Assembly: GCA_903837355.1 (NCBI GenBank)
Contig: CAILUI010000158.1
Coordinates: forward strand, 1-32,711
DNA: 32,711 nucleotides
Direction of reading: 5' to 3'
DNA from: an uncultured Victivallales bacterium
GTDB taxonomy: Bacteria; Verrucomicrobiota; Lentisphaeria; Oligosphaerales; JAFGRS01
Both the position numbers and the translations under genes were made by a program. Below are positions 1-8,373 of this stretch, piece by piece; within the stretch, counting starts at the first letter, position 1; each line of letters opens with the position of its first letter. Below the pieces are notes generated by a model. That model was not told where the DNA came from, searched no databases, and was given only the letters and a program-made list of their open reading frames with translations.

Positions 1-133
1 CGCAGTACTTGGCCAAACACCGCCTGAGACGGGGCAGACGGCCCGGGTCATGCCCGAAAACGGACCTCCGGGGTCGCCGAACCATGATACCATCCCGGCG
101 GCACTACGCCGTCAGAGGCTTTTGGGAAAGGCT
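1..133. other. window edge, no gene recognised
   Basis: This stretch lies downstream of the shortened pseudopilin gene. If that gene had its paralogue's length its 3' half would fall here and beyond, but I see no match to the paralogue's C-terminal H-X9-DG region in any frame. No convincing terminator is visible. Confidence 0.4.
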
Positions 134-415
134 CTAGCTATAGATCTTGACGATTACCGAGATGCGGTCATCCACCATGCCGGCCGCGGGGACGCCAGCC
201 GCACACTGCGTGACGGCGTACGGCATACGATTGCCGTAGTCATTGCAGTACATCTTCGTGGCCAGAGCAACCTGCTTCAGGTTCGAGACGCAACTGATGG
301 CCTGGGCCTTCTCCCGCGCCTTCGCCAGCGCCGGCAGCAGCATGGCTGCCAGGATAGCGATGATCGCGATCACCACGAGCAGTTCGATGAGGGTGAACGA
401 ACGGACTCTCTTCAT
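134..415 (-). CDS. Truncated type II secretion pseudopilin-like protein
   Basis: A 93-residue protein beginning with a class III prepilin leader: a short basic stretch (MKRVRS), then [20 protein letters not shown] with the conserved Glu five residues after the predicted cleavage site, then the amphipathic helix running into [10 protein letters not shown]. Such proteins are cleaved and methylated by a prepilin peptidase and build pseudopili or surface structures. It matches residues 1-93 of the gene at 613-1311 almost throughout, then stops after VKIYS where the paralogue continues VKVYGYV. The C-terminal domain and H-X9-DG motif are therefore missing. AAGGAG lies upstream of the ATG. It is probably a truncated duplicate; whether the short product is functional cannot be told. 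Confidence 0.75.
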   Translation of the reverse strand: MKRVRSFTLIELLVVIAIIAILAAMLLPALAKAREKAQAISCVSNLKQVALATKMYCNDYGNRMPYAVTQCAAGVPAAGMVDDRISVIVKIYS

Positions 416-501
416 GCTCCTGACTCCTTCTTGGTGTGACCCGATAAGACCGACCTCTGGACACGATAATTTACCGAACGGCGAGACTGTAGCGCCCTTT
501 C

Positions 502-530
502 ACAGAAAATGCACGCGACCTAAAGGTCAA
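502..530 (-). promoter_or_regulatory. Candidate promoter of the distal pseudopilin gene
   Basis: On the minus strand TTGACC (530-525) and TTCTGT (507-502) are 17 nt apart, about 90 nt upstream of the ATG. The second copy has TTGGCC at the same place (1413-1408) with the same -10-like element (1390-1385). Conservation between the copies supports a shared regulatory region, but the -10 match is weak. Confidence 0.3.
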
Positions 531-612
531 TAAACCGCGGGCCCCATCCGCGGGTTCCGCGCGCGGTATCGCGTGCAGCAGGGGCGTGGGCGCCAGGCGC
601 CGAACGGCGGCG

Positions 613-1311
613 TCAGGGAGTGATGCGCAGGGCCAGGCACTGCAGAGCGCCGGTCCAGGCAGCGTGACCATCGACAAAGGCGACGTTGCTGCCGCGGCTG
701 TGGCGACTGGCATCATCGGGGATCGTCTGCAGCGAACCGCAGGGACTCCCGTAGTTGGCGCAGCGCGCCGAAGAGGCAAGACGGGTCTGGCCGATGTAAC
801 CGCTGGAGTCACCGGACATCACCGTGGCCGAGGGCTCCATGTACGCCCCTTCCTTCCGGGAGTTGGCCACGGCGTCTTCAACGAAGCCGTAACGCAGATT
901 GAACGGGCGCGGCAACAAGTTCGCATTGACGGCATCATCGATGGCATGGTGGGCAATGCTGGTGCCGCCGCCGGCGCCGCAGTTGTTCGGTCCACTCGCC
1001 GAGGGGCACTCGAACACGTTCTTGTCATTGACGTAGCCGTAGACCTTCACGATCACCGAGACGCGGTCGTTGAGGGCCGGGTTCGGGTCGTCGCCCCAGC
1101 ACTTGGTGCGGGCGTACGGCATGCGCAGACCGTAGTCGTTGGAGTACATCTTGGTGGCCAGGGCGATCTGCTTCAGGTTCGAGAGACAACTGATGGCCTG
1201 GGCCTTCTCCCTGGCCTTCGCCAGCGCCGGCAGCAGCATGGCTGCCAGGATGGCGATGATCGCGATCACCACGAGCAGTTCGATGAGGGTGAACGAACGG
1301 ACTTTCGTCAT
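613..1311 (-). CDS. Type II secretion pseudopilin, H-X9-DG type
   Basis: A 232-residue prepilin-like protein. Residues 1-6 are the basic leader, then [20 protein letters not shown] forms the cleavage/methylation site and transmembrane helix, with the [21 protein letters not shown] sequence typical of PVC-type pseudopilins. The C-terminal part contains [15 protein letters not shown], the H-X9-DG motif of prepilin processing-associated proteins. Six cysteines in the globular part suggest disulfides outside the inner membrane. AAGGAG precedes the ATG by 8 nt. It is followed on the same strand by its truncated duplicate. PVC genomes usually carry many such proteins scattered singly, so its exact role (pseudopilus or surface display) is unknown. 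Confidence 0.85.
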   Translation of the reverse strand: MTKVRSFTLIELLVVIAIIAILAAMLLPALAKAREKAQAISCLSNLKQIALATKMYSNDYGLRMPYARTKCWGDDPNPALNDRVSVIVKVYGYVNDKNVFECPSASGPNNCGAGGGTSIAHHAIDDAVNANLLPRPFNLRYGFVEDAVANSRKEGAYMEPSATVMSGDSSGYIGQTRLASSARCANYGSPCGSLQTIPDDASRHSRGSNVAFVDGHAAWTGALQCLALRITP

Positions 1312-1448
1312 GGCCCTGACTCCTTCTTGGTGTGACCCGCCGAGAACGACAGTCTACCGAACGACGAGACTGTAGCGCCCCTTCACAGAAAGTGCACGCG
1401 ACCCAAAGGCCAATAAAACACGGGCCCCATCCGTATGATTCGCGCGCG
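1032..1448 (-). repeat. Tandem duplication, proximal copy
   Basis: The first 93 codons and the ~137 bp upstream of the intact pseudopilin gene match 134-565. Similarity is strong in the upstream DNA as well as in the protein, so the duplication is fairly recent and included the promoter. Confidence 0.75.
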
Positions 1449-1491
1449 TTAGTGCCGCAAAGGGCCTTGGGCGTCACATTCAGCCCCCGCA

Positions 1492-1523
1492 GGAAAGCGG
1501 CGTCAAGCCGCCGCAGTCCAAGG
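1492..1523 (-). repeat. Family C hairpin repeat
   Basis: Read on the minus strand it begins CCTTGGACTGCGGCGG and ends GACGCCGCTTTCC. GCGGCG pairs with CGCCGC around a short loop. It faces away from the copy at 1577-1636. Confidence 0.5.
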
Positions 1524-1576
1524 AGTCCGGCTACTGCCGGGACTCGGTTTCATACCGCGGCGGCCGCCAGGCCAAG

Positions 1577-1636
1577 CTTTGGACTGCCGGTGGCCGCAGG
1601 CCCTGAGCCTGTCGAAGGGCTTGACACCGCTCTGCG
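1577..1636 (+). repeat. Family C hairpin repeat
   Basis: It begins CTTTGGACTGCCGGTGG and ends TTGACACCGCTCTGCG. The insert between the stem halves includes CCTGAGCCTGTCGAAGG. CGGTG pairs with CACCG. The skeleton is shared with 18667-18727. Confidence 0.5.
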
Positions 1637-1724
1637 CCCTGCCTTGCGGTGGCTTCGGCGCACGGTAGATTCCCGGAGTCGGAGCGGACAGCGGCCCGTC
1701 GCGATCCCACGGAGAGCGGTCACC

Positions 1725-2705
1725 ATGCAGACAGTTCCTCTTCCCCACACCGGCCGCAACGTCTCCAGGCTCTGCCTGGGCCTGGCCGACCTCGGCGTGC
1801 GCTACAGCGAGGCCGAGGGCTTTGCCCTGCTGGACGCCTTCAAGGCCGCGGGGGGTAACTTCGTCGACACCGCCCGCATCTACTCCGACTGGATACCGGG
1901 CGAGTTGCAGCGCAGCGAGCGGATCCTCGGCGACTACCTGGCCGCGCGGGGTGACCGCGAGGCCTGGGTGGTCGCCACCAAGGGCTGCCACATGGACCTG
2001 GCTGCAGCGCACCTGCCGCGGGTCTCGCCGCACCACATCCGCGCCGATCTCGAGAGCAGCCTGCGCCGGCTGCGCCTGGACTGCATCGACCTCTATTACC
2101 TGCATCGCGATGACCCGACGGTGCCGGTCGAGCCGCTGGTTGACACACTGGAGGAATGCGTGCGGCAGGGGCTGATCCGCGCCTACGGCTGCTCCAACTG
2201 GCACGCCAGCCGTATCCATGCGGCACAGGTCCATGCCCGGCGCAGTGGCGGGACGGGCTTTGCGGCGAACCAGATGCTGTGGAGTATCGGCTCGCGCTGC
2301 ATGCGCCCGCCGGCTGACCCAACCCTGGTGGCCTGGGACGAACCGCTGGCGGCGCTGCACTGTACCGACCCGTTGCTCGCGGCGCCCTACTCCGCACAGG
2401 CCAACGGCTTCTTCAGCAAGCTCCTCGGCGAGGTCCCCGGAGTGGACCCAGCCGCGCTGCAGTCGTCGCTCTACCACACGGCCGGAAACCAGCGCGTGGC
2501 GGCGGCCCTGCAAGCCCTGGCACGGGAGAGCGGCCTGCCCGTCTCGACCCTGGTCCTGGCCTACCTGCTGGAACAGGACATCCCGGTCACGCCCGTCATC
2601 GGGCCCAAGTCGCCGGCCCAACTGCAGAGTTGCTGCCAGGCCCTGGCCGTCCGCCCTGACGCCGAGGTGCGGCGGCGGTTGCTGGAACTGGGTTCCGCCG
2701 CCTAG
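1725..2705 (+). CDS. Aldo/keto reductase
   Basis: A 326-residue NAD(P)-dependent (alpha/beta)8-barrel oxidoreductase. The AKR tetrad is intact: Asp48 and Tyr53 (FVDTARIY), Lys86 (VATKG) and His127 (YYLHRDD). RLGLGTA-type strand 1 is represented by SRLCLGLADLG at 14-24. GCSNWH near 180 and PVIGPKSPAQL near the C-terminus match the cofactor-binding loops of the family. Substrates are probably sugars or small carbonyls, but the sequence does not say which. The ATG at 1725 is chosen because homology starts there; GGAGAG lies 8 nt upstream, and the longer open frame runs back through repeat DNA. Its stop overlaps that of the convergent acyltransferase gene (shared CTAG). Confidence 0.88.
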   Translation: MQTVPLPHTGRNVSRLCLGLADLGVRYSEAEGFALLDAFKAAGGNFVDTARIYSDWIPGELQRSERILGDYLAARGDREAWVVATKGCHMDLAAAHLPRVSPHHIRADLESSLRRLRLDCIDLYYLHRDDPTVPVEPLVDTLEECVRQGLIRAYGCSNWHASRIHAAQVHARRSGGTGFAANQMLWSIGSRCMRPPADPTLVAWDEPLAALHCTDPLLAAPYSAQANGFFSKLLGEVPGVDPAALQSSLYHTAGNQRVAAALQALARESGLPVSTLVLAYLLEQDIPVTPVIGPKSPAQLQSCCQALAVRPDAEVRRRLLELGSAA

Positions 2706-3715
2706 AGGGTCCGGCGGAGGTAGGGGATCCGCTGCGCCACCCAGGTGATTCCGGCGGCACCGGCGAACACCGGCAGCGCGATCAGGGGGACGGTGAGCAG
2801 CGGCGTGCCCCGCAGCGCACTCACGCCGAGGTAACGCAGCCCATCCAGAAGTATGGGATGCAACAGATACACCCCGAGCACCAGACCGGCAACGGTATGG
2901 GTGAAGGAGGCGTTGACCAGAGGCACGGGGCAGTCCTTCAACAGAAACATGAGGCTGATCGACAGCGGGATGATGGTCACGCTGAGCGGGCTGTAGAAGT
3001 AGAGTCCCTTCTCCAACCCGTACGCCCGACCGATGGCGAAGCAGCCCCCGGCGGTGCACAACGCCGAGAGGACAAAGACCAGCAGGGCCAGGGCCCGCGA
3101 CGGCGCCCAGGCGGTCTTGCGAATGACGTGACCCAGCACGAAGTACGGCAGGTAACTCAGGAACCAGAAGATGAACAGCGGCTTACCCCGGAAGCAGAAA
3201 TTGCTGTAGAGGCTGTTCACGGCCGACATGCAGAAGGTGGCCACCAGGAAGAGCGCCAGATCGCGCGACGCGAGGTTCCTGACCAGAATGCGCAGAAACG
3301 GGGTGGCGAAGGTGAGGCCGATCAGCATGTACAGGAACCACATGTGGTAGTAGGGATGGCCCGCCAGCAGCAGGCCGCCCAGGGACGACAGCGTCACCGC
3401 CTCGCCCAGCAGCCTGCCGCGCAGATACGTCCACGCCAGGTAGAACAACGACCAGAACAGCAGCGGCAGCAGCAACCTCGAGGCGCGCTTCCGGTAGAAC
3501 ACCGACAGGGATTCGGCCTTGCTGTCCGCCAGCAGGAGGGCGCCGCTCAGCATGACGAAGGCGGGCACGCACCAGCGGCCGCAGGCGTTGTAGGCGTTGC
3601 AGATCCACCACGGCGCGCTGCCGAACTGCTCGGGGCTACTCACCACGCAGGCCGCAACATGGAGCAGGACAACGGCGAAGATCGCCAGGATGCGGGTGGT
3701 ATCGACCCAGAGCAT
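2702..3715 (-). CDS. Integral membrane acyltransferase, family 3
   Basis: A 337-residue polytopic membrane protein with about ten hydrophobic helices. The N-terminus LWVDTTRILAIFAVVLLHVAA holds the conserved R..A...V...H signature of acyltransferase family 3 (OafA/WecH-like), whose His is the likely catalytic residue. PAFVMLSGALLL and FYRKRASRLLLPLLFWS are the characteristic second and third segments. These enzymes transfer acetyl or other acyl groups to surface sugars at the inner membrane. The length fits the short WecH-type members without a periplasmic SGNH domain. Its ATG follows a GGGG run at 7 nt. The gene is alone on its strand here, so the acceptor is unknown. Confidence 0.85.
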   Translation of the reverse strand: MLWVDTTRILAIFAVVLLHVAACVVSSPEQFGSAPWWICNAYNACGRWCVPAFVMLSGALLLADSKAESLSVFYRKRASRLLLPLLFWSLFYLAWTYLRGRLLGEAVTLSSLGGLLLAGHPYYHMWFLYMLIGLTFATPFLRILVRNLASRDLALFLVATFCMSAVNSLYSNFCFRGKPLFIFWFLSYLPYFVLGHVIRKTAWAPSRALALLVFVLSALCTAGGCFAIGRAYGLEKGLYFYSPLSVTIIPLSISLMFLLKDCPVPLVNASFTHTVAGLVLGVYLLHPILLDGLRYLGVSALRGTPLLTVPLIALPVFAGAAGITWVAQRIPYLRRTL

Positions 3716-3803
3716 ATGGTCCCCTTGCGCCGCCGTCCTGCCGCCCGGCGGGACGCGGTGCCGCTAGGATACCCCGCCACCGCCGCAGATGCAACCGCGG
3801 CCC

Positions 3804-3851
3804 TTGACGGCCGCCGGTGCGGGGTTACGGTCACGGCACGGGGGCCGTAAC
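3804..3851 (+). promoter_or_regulatory. Candidate promoter and inverted repeat upstream of the Gfo/Idh gene
   Basis: TTGACG (3804-3809) and TACGGT (3826-3831) are 16 nt apart. An inverted repeat, GTTACGG (3824-3830) and CCGTAAC (3845-3851) with 14 nt between, overlaps the -10-like box. It could be an operator or a leader hairpin. Both readings rest on pattern alone. Confidence 0.25.
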
Positions 3852-3878
3852 GCGGGCGCCCGCAAAGGAGAGTCAGGT

Positions 3879-4859
3879 ATGCTCAACGTTGCGATGCTCA
3901 GCAAGTGGCACGTCCACGCCGATGGCTACGCCCGGCAAGTGCGCGACTACGGCGCCAAGATCACCGCGGTCTGGGACGAGCAACCCGCCCGCGGCCAGGA
4001 GTGGGCAGCAGCCCTCGGGGTCGACGCCGAAGCCGATCTGGGTAAGCTCCTGGCACGCCCCGACGTGGATGCGGTCGTCGTCGATGCACCCACCAGCCTG
4101 CACCGCGAGGTGATGGTGGCCGCGGCACGCGCCGGCAAGCACATCTTCACGGAAAAAGCGATGGCGCCGACCGTCAAGGAGTGCCAGGAGATCGCCGCCG
4201 CGGTCCGCCAGGCGGGGGTGAAGTTCCTCATCTCCATGCCGCAACGGACCGCGCCGGTGACGCTGTTCGCCAAACGGCTAATCGACGAGGGCGTCCTGGG
4301 GCAGATCAGCCTGCTGCGACTGCGTAACGGCCACAACGGCTCGTCCGGCAACTGGCTGCCGGCTTACTGGTACGACGAGGCCACGGCCGGCGGGGGCGCC
4401 ATGATGGACCTCGGTTGCCACCCCATGTATACCGCCAGCTACCTGCTCGGGAAGCCGGCCCGCATCAGCTCCATCTACAACACGCTCACCGACAAGCCGG
4501 TCGAAGACAACGCGGTCAACGTCATCGAGTTCCGGAACAAGGCGGTGGCCATCATCGAGACCAGCTTCGTCTCGTTCAACACACCGGGGGCGTTCGAGAT
4601 CTACGGCACCGACGGCACCTTCATCGCCAACGGCAATGAGGTGAAAGTGGCCTGCAAGCGCCTCAACGGCCTCTGCAACGGCTTCGTTACGGCCAACCAA
4701 CTGCCGCCGGCCCTGCCGGCGCCGCTGACAATGTTCCTCGACGCCTGCACCAAAGACACGCCGATCCACTTCGGCCTCGAGGACGGAATCGCGCTCACCG
4801 AACTGCTGGAGAACGCCTACCTGGCGCACCGGCGCAACACGGTGGTCGAGATCGCGTAG
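3879..4859 (+). CDS. Gfo/Idh/MocA-family oxidoreductase
   Basis: A 326-residue two-domain dehydrogenase. The N-terminal Rossmann half shows AVWDE at the end of strand 2 and the family hallmark HIFTEKAMA with Glu92-Lys93. The C-terminal half has GGGAMMDLGCHPMYTASYLLG, including the catalytic-region D..CH. These enzymes oxidise or reduce sugars and inositols with NAD(P). The first strand reads MLSKWHVHADGYA instead of the usual G-x-G-x-x-G loop, so nucleotide binding must differ from the textbook version. The ATG at 3879 is preceded by AAAGGAG at 8 nt. A strong hairpin lies 27 nt after the stop codon. No sugar-specific neighbour fixes the substrate. Confidence 0.88.
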   Translation: MLNVAMLSKWHVHADGYARQVRDYGAKITAVWDEQPARGQEWAAALGVDAEADLGKLLARPDVDAVVVDAPTSLHREVMVAAARAGKHIFTEKAMAPTVKECQEIAAAVRQAGVKFLISMPQRTAPVTLFAKRLIDEGVLGQISLLRLRNGHNGSSGNWLPAYWYDEATAGGGAMMDLGCHPMYTASYLLGKPARISSIYNTLTDKPVEDNAVNVIEFRNKAVAIIETSFVSFNTPGAFEIYGTDGTFIANGNEVKVACKRLNGLCNGFVTANQLPPALPAPLTMFLDACTKDTPIHFGLEDGIALTELLENAYLAHRRNTVVEIA

Positions 4860-4885
4860 CCGCGGAGGCCTGCAGGGCCGGTATC

Positions 4886-4916
4886 CCTTCACCCAGGCCA
4901 TCGGCCTGGGTGAAGG
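4886..4916. repeat. Family B hairpin, possible terminator
   Basis: A perfect 14-bp stem with a 3-nt ATC loop; the inner part is CCCAGGCC-ATC-GGCCTGGG. It lies 27 nt past the stop of the Gfo/Idh gene and could end its transcript, but no T-run follows. A second small hairpin, GCCCC-CGC-GGGGC, lies at 4978-4990. Confidence 0.55.
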
Positions 4917-5133
4917 TCGCGCAACGGTGCGGCCTGAAGGGTCGCGCTGGCCCCCGTGCACCCATCCCGCCCCTTCAGCCCCCGCGGGGCGCAGTGTCCG
5001 CCCGATCATGTCAGGCGGTTGGAGCGCGAGCGTCCACGGGTGCCCTGCACCCCGCGAGCTCTTGTTTCACAGGAGGCGGAATCCCGAAGGGACCGTCTGC
5101 CAACGCGGCGATGGTGCATCTTGGAGAGCGGCC

Positions 5134-6975
5134 ATGGACTGGACCACGGTACTGACCCAGAAACCCCTGCAGGATAAGGCCGAGGGCTTGCTCAAGGCGG
5201 TCCTCCTGGGGCACTTGCCGCCTTTCGTGGCGCCAACGGATCCAGCGGCCTGGCAGCAGGCCGGACCACGACTGCGGCAGCGCGCTCTGGCCGAGGTCTT
5301 CCTGAAGGGCTTCCCGGCCGGGATCGCCGAGCAGCCAGCGCGAGTGGTATGGGGCCGCACCTTGCGCCCAGATCCGTCCTATGTGATCCGCAAACTGCGC
5401 TACGAGATCTACCCCGACTACTGGATTCCTGGGTTGCTCTACGAGCCGACCCAGTGCCGCGGCCGCATCCCTGTGGTGCTCAATCCCAACGGCCACCATG
5501 CCGGCGGCAAGGCCATCGACTACAAGCAGATCCGCTGCGCCAACCTCGCCCGCCGCGGGATCCTGGCGCTAAACCTGGAGTTCATCGGCATGGGCGAACT
5601 GCGCGCCGATGCCTGCCACAACAACATCGCCATGCTCAACGTGACCGGCCTGGCCGGTGTCGGCCTCTTCTACCTCGCCTTGAGCAAGGGCCTGGACCTC
5701 CTGCTGGCCCACCCCAACGCCGATTCAAGCCGCGTCGGTGTGACCGGGCTCTCCGGGGGCGGTTGGCAGACCATCGTCGCCGCCGCTCTGGACGAGCGGG
5801 TGACCCTCTGCGTACCCGTGGCGGGCTACACCAGTTGCCGGGCCCGCGTCGGCTGCCGCAACGACATCGGCGACCTGGAACAGGTCCCGGTCGACCTGAC
5901 CACGGTGCTCGACTACCAGGAGATGACCGCGCTGCTCGCCCCGCGTCCGCTCCTGCAAATCCTCAATGCCGATGACGACTGCTGCTTCAAGACCGAGCGC
6001 GCCAAACCGGTGATCTACGAGGCGCTGCTGCCGACCTACCGCGCCTTTGGCGCCGTGGATCGTATCGATGTCTATAGCAATACAGACCCCGGGACGCACA
6101 ACTATGGCGCCGACAACCGCCAGGCGTTCTACCGCTTCATCGCCAAGCACTGGGGCCTGGCAGGGCCGTCCACGGATCTCAAGCGTACCGACGAGGTGTT
6201 GCCGGAGAGCGAGCTCCGCGTCGGCTTGCCGCAGCGCCAGGAGACCCTGCAGCACCTGGCCACAACGCGAGCGCGCCGGCTCGCGGCCCACCTGCGCACG
6301 CCGCAAACGCCGGCGGCGCGGCGGCGCCTGCGCCGCGCGCTGGTCGACGTCATCCGCCTGCCGCAGTACGCCGCAACCGCGGCACAGCCGGCTCCCGGCG
6401 ACAGCACCGACGGGACCACCGTCCTCTGCTGCGGCCCGTGGGCCGTCCCGGTCTCCCTGCGCCGCGGCGCCGCGGCTGGCCCGGTGACGCTGATCCTCGC
6501 CGACGCCGGACGGGCACAGAGCGCCCAAGCGCGCTCGGAGCGGCCCGGGAGCCTGATCGTCGCCGACATCCTCGGCACCGGCGAGAACGCGGCGAACTGG
6601 CAGCTTCTGATGCTGCTGGAGACCGTCGGCCTGCGCCTTCTCGGCGAGCAGGTGGCCCAGGTGCTGGCCTGCGCCCGCTACGCCGCGACAACCCTGGAGG
6701 CAGCGCGGCTTGAGGTGGTCGGTGACGGGCAGGTGGCGGCGGTGGTCGCGCTGCTCGCGGCAGCCCTGGAACCTGAGCTGTTCAGCCGGGTCACTGCCCA
6801 CGGCACGGTGGCCTCGCTGGTGCATCTCATCGAGGGCGCCGAGCGCTACGAAAACAGTCCGTCGCTGTTCTGCTTCGGCCTCCTGGAGGTCGCCGACATT
6901 CCGCAGATGGTGGCCTTGCTCGAGGATGTCCTCTACGAACAGCCGGCCAGGGCCGTGCCGGCAGTGCAGACCTGA
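5134..6975 (+). CDS. Acetyl-xylan-esterase-like alpha/beta hydrolase with degenerate second domain
   Basis: A 613-residue protein. The first half (about 1-345) is an alpha/beta hydrolase of the large esterase/dienelactone-hydrolase type: PVVLNPNGHHAGG as oxyanion region, nucleophile elbow GLSGGG with Ser207, acid Asp in NADDD (280-282) and His322 in THNYG. The second half repeats the fold in weakened form (TLILADAGR, ADILGTGENAANWQ, then a helix-rich end) but has VGDGQV where the nucleophile elbow should be, so it looks non-catalytic. Likely role is deacylation of carbohydrates. No signal peptide is seen. GGAGAG stands 6 nt before the ATG at 5134; the longer open frame runs back through hairpin DNA. 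The channel gene follows 62 nt later. Confidence 0.78.
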   Translation: MDWTTVLTQKPLQDKAEGLLKAVLLGHLPPFVAPTDPAAWQQAGPRLRQRALAEVFLKGFPAGIAEQPARVVWGRTLRPDPSYVIRKLRYEIYPDYWIPGLLYEPTQCRGRIPVVLNPNGHHAGGKAIDYKQIRCANLARRGILALNLEFIGMGELRADACHNNIAMLNVTGLAGVGLFYLALSKGLDLLLAHPNADSSRVGVTGLSGGGWQTIVAAALDERVTLCVPVAGYTSCRARVGCRNDIGDLEQVPVDLTTVLDYQEMTALLAPRPLLQILNADDDCCFKTERAKPVIYEALLPTYRAFGAVDRIDVYSNTDPGTHNYGADNRQAFYRFIAKHWGLAGPSTDLKRTDEVLPESELRVGLPQRQETLQHLATTRARRLAAHLRTPQTPAARRRLRRALVDVIRLPQYAATAAQPAPGDSTDGTTVLCCGPWAVPVSLRRGAAAGPVTLILADAGRAQSAQARSERPGSLIVADILGTGENAANWQLLMLLETVGLRLLGEQVAQVLACARYAATTLEAARLEVVGDGQVAAVVALLAAALEPELFSRVTAHGTVASLVHLIEGAERYENSPSLFCFGLLEVADIPQMVALLEDVLYEQPARAVPAVQT

Positions 6976-7037
6976 GGGGTGCCACCTGCAGCCCCGACAC
7001 CGTGACCGGCAGGCAGACGATCTCCCCGGAGTTGACG

Positions 7038-8357
7038 ATGGCCACTCAGCCTGAGCCCTTGCCTGGCACCGCGCCAACACCACAACGAACCCTCGCCACC
7101 GCCGCCCGGTCAGCCCTGGGCTGGGTAGGCATCGCCGACCTCATGACGGCCCTGTTGGCGGCCCTTTGGGTGCCGATGAAGCTCGGCTTACCAGCGTTCC
7201 CGGCCGAGGCCGACTTCTGGGTTGACGTGCTCTTCCTCGTCGGCGCCAGCCCCCGTGCCTGGCAGGCTTTCCGCGCCTTCGCCGCCGGCTCCGACCAGGC
7301 CCGCCGCTCGGGGCTGCATCTGGCCGCAGTGAGCGTCGCGATGGACGTGGCAGTCGCCTTACCCGTGGTGTCGCTGGCCGGTCTGGACGGCGTCTTCCCC
7401 GAGCCGCTCTGGTGCATCAAACTGCTCGCCGTCAGACACTTGCTCCGCATCCCACAAATCCTGGCCGATCTCGGCCTGCCGAGCCCGGCCATGGGCCGCT
7501 TGCTGGCCATGGCGGCCGTCCTGCCTCTGGCTCTGCACTGGACCGCCACGGGCTGGGTCATGCTGGGGACCCTGACCCAGCCCCAAAGCCTGGGGCTGCG
7601 CTACGGCCGGGCCGTCTACTGGGCGATCACCACCATGGCCTCGGTCGGCTACGGTGACATCGTGCCGACCACGATACCGCAGATGGTCTATGCCTGCGCC
7701 GTGATGGTCCTCGGCATCGCCTTCTTCAGTTTCTCCCTGGGCAATATGGCCAGCCTCCTGTCCCGCCTCGATGCGGCGCGCTTGCAGCACGAGGAACAGC
7801 GCGGACGCGTTGAGGATTTCATGCGCCTGCACCGCGTTCCGAACGCGACTCGGCAACAGGTGCGCGAGTATTTCCGCTGCCTCTGGGACAGCCGCCGCGG
7901 TTACGATGCCACCACGGTCCTGGCTGACTTGCCGCCTTTCCTGCGGGCCGACCTGCTGCTGTGCGTACACCGCGACATCATCCAGAAAGTACCCTTGCTG
8001 AAGGACGCTGGCCCCGAACTGGTGCGTGACCTGGTCCTGGCGCTCAGGCCCCGCGTGACCCTGCCGGGCGAGGAGGTGTTCCGCTACGGCATGGCCGCTG
8101 ACGCCATGTACTTCATCCTCAGCGGTGCGGTCGAGATTGTCGGCCCACGTGGCGAGGCACTGGCGCGGCTGCACGAAGGGGATTTCTTCGGTGAGACGGC
8201 ACTGCTGACGCAGGATGGGCGGACGGCGACGGCACGGGCAGCGGACTACAGTTGCCTGTTTGTGCTGGATCGGGAGGCCTTCGAGGGCACCGTCGTTCGC
8301 TACCCCGAGTTCCGCGAACACATGCTGGCAGTATCGCGTTCCCGGCATGATGCGTAG
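7038..8357 (+). CDS. Cyclic-nucleotide-gated potassium channel
   Basis: A 439-residue six-helix channel. A sparse voltage-sensor-like helix (IKLLAVRHLLRIPQI) precedes the pore, whose selectivity filter is TTMASVGYGD (Ser202-Asp207), the K+ signature. A C-linker (about 250-320) leads to a cyclic-nucleotide-binding domain with the phosphate-binding cassette GDFFGETALL...RTATARA (382-401), including the Glu386 and Arg400 positions that contact cyclic nucleotides. It should conduct K+ across the inner membrane in response to cAMP or cGMP, as SthK- and MloK1-type channels do. ATG 7038 has GGAG at 6 nt; a GTG at 7002 is the alternative start. It ends 16 nt from the convergent beta-helix gene. Confidence 0.88.
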   Translation: MATQPEPLPGTAPTPQRTLATAARSALGWVGIADLMTALLAALWVPMKLGLPAFPAEADFWVDVLFLVGASPRAWQAFRAFAAGSDQARRSGLHLAAVSVAMDVAVALPVVSLAGLDGVFPEPLWCIKLLAVRHLLRIPQILADLGLPSPAMGRLLAMAAVLPLALHWTATGWVMLGTLTQPQSLGLRYGRAVYWAITTMASVGYGDIVPTTIPQMVYACAVMVLGIAFFSFSLGNMASLLSRLDAARLQHEEQRGRVEDFMRLHRVPNATRQQVREYFRCLWDSRRGYDATTVLADLPPFLRADLLLCVHRDIIQKVPLLKDAGPELVRDLVLALRPRVTLPGEEVFRYGMAADAMYFILSGAVEIVGPRGEALARLHEGDFFGETALLTQDGRTATARAADYSCLFVLDREAFEGTVVRYPEFREHMLAVSRSRHDA

Positions 8358-8373
8358 CCCCTTGCCGCGGCGC

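Larger units (their letters stand above)
134..565 (-). repeat. Tandem duplication, distal copy (truncated gene plus upstream region)
   Basis: The coding part (134-415) and about 150 bp upstream (416-565) match 1032-1448. Shared blocks include the RBS region, TAGCGCC..TTCACAGAAA.TGCACGCGACC and the GGGCCCCATCCG segment. The distal upstream region carries a few extra bases near 446-470. Confidence 0.75.

Noticed and set aside
1..8. Tail of a family A repeat at the window start (CGCAGTAC)
   Set aside because: Eight bases resemble the end of the copy at 32651, but that is too short to support a call.
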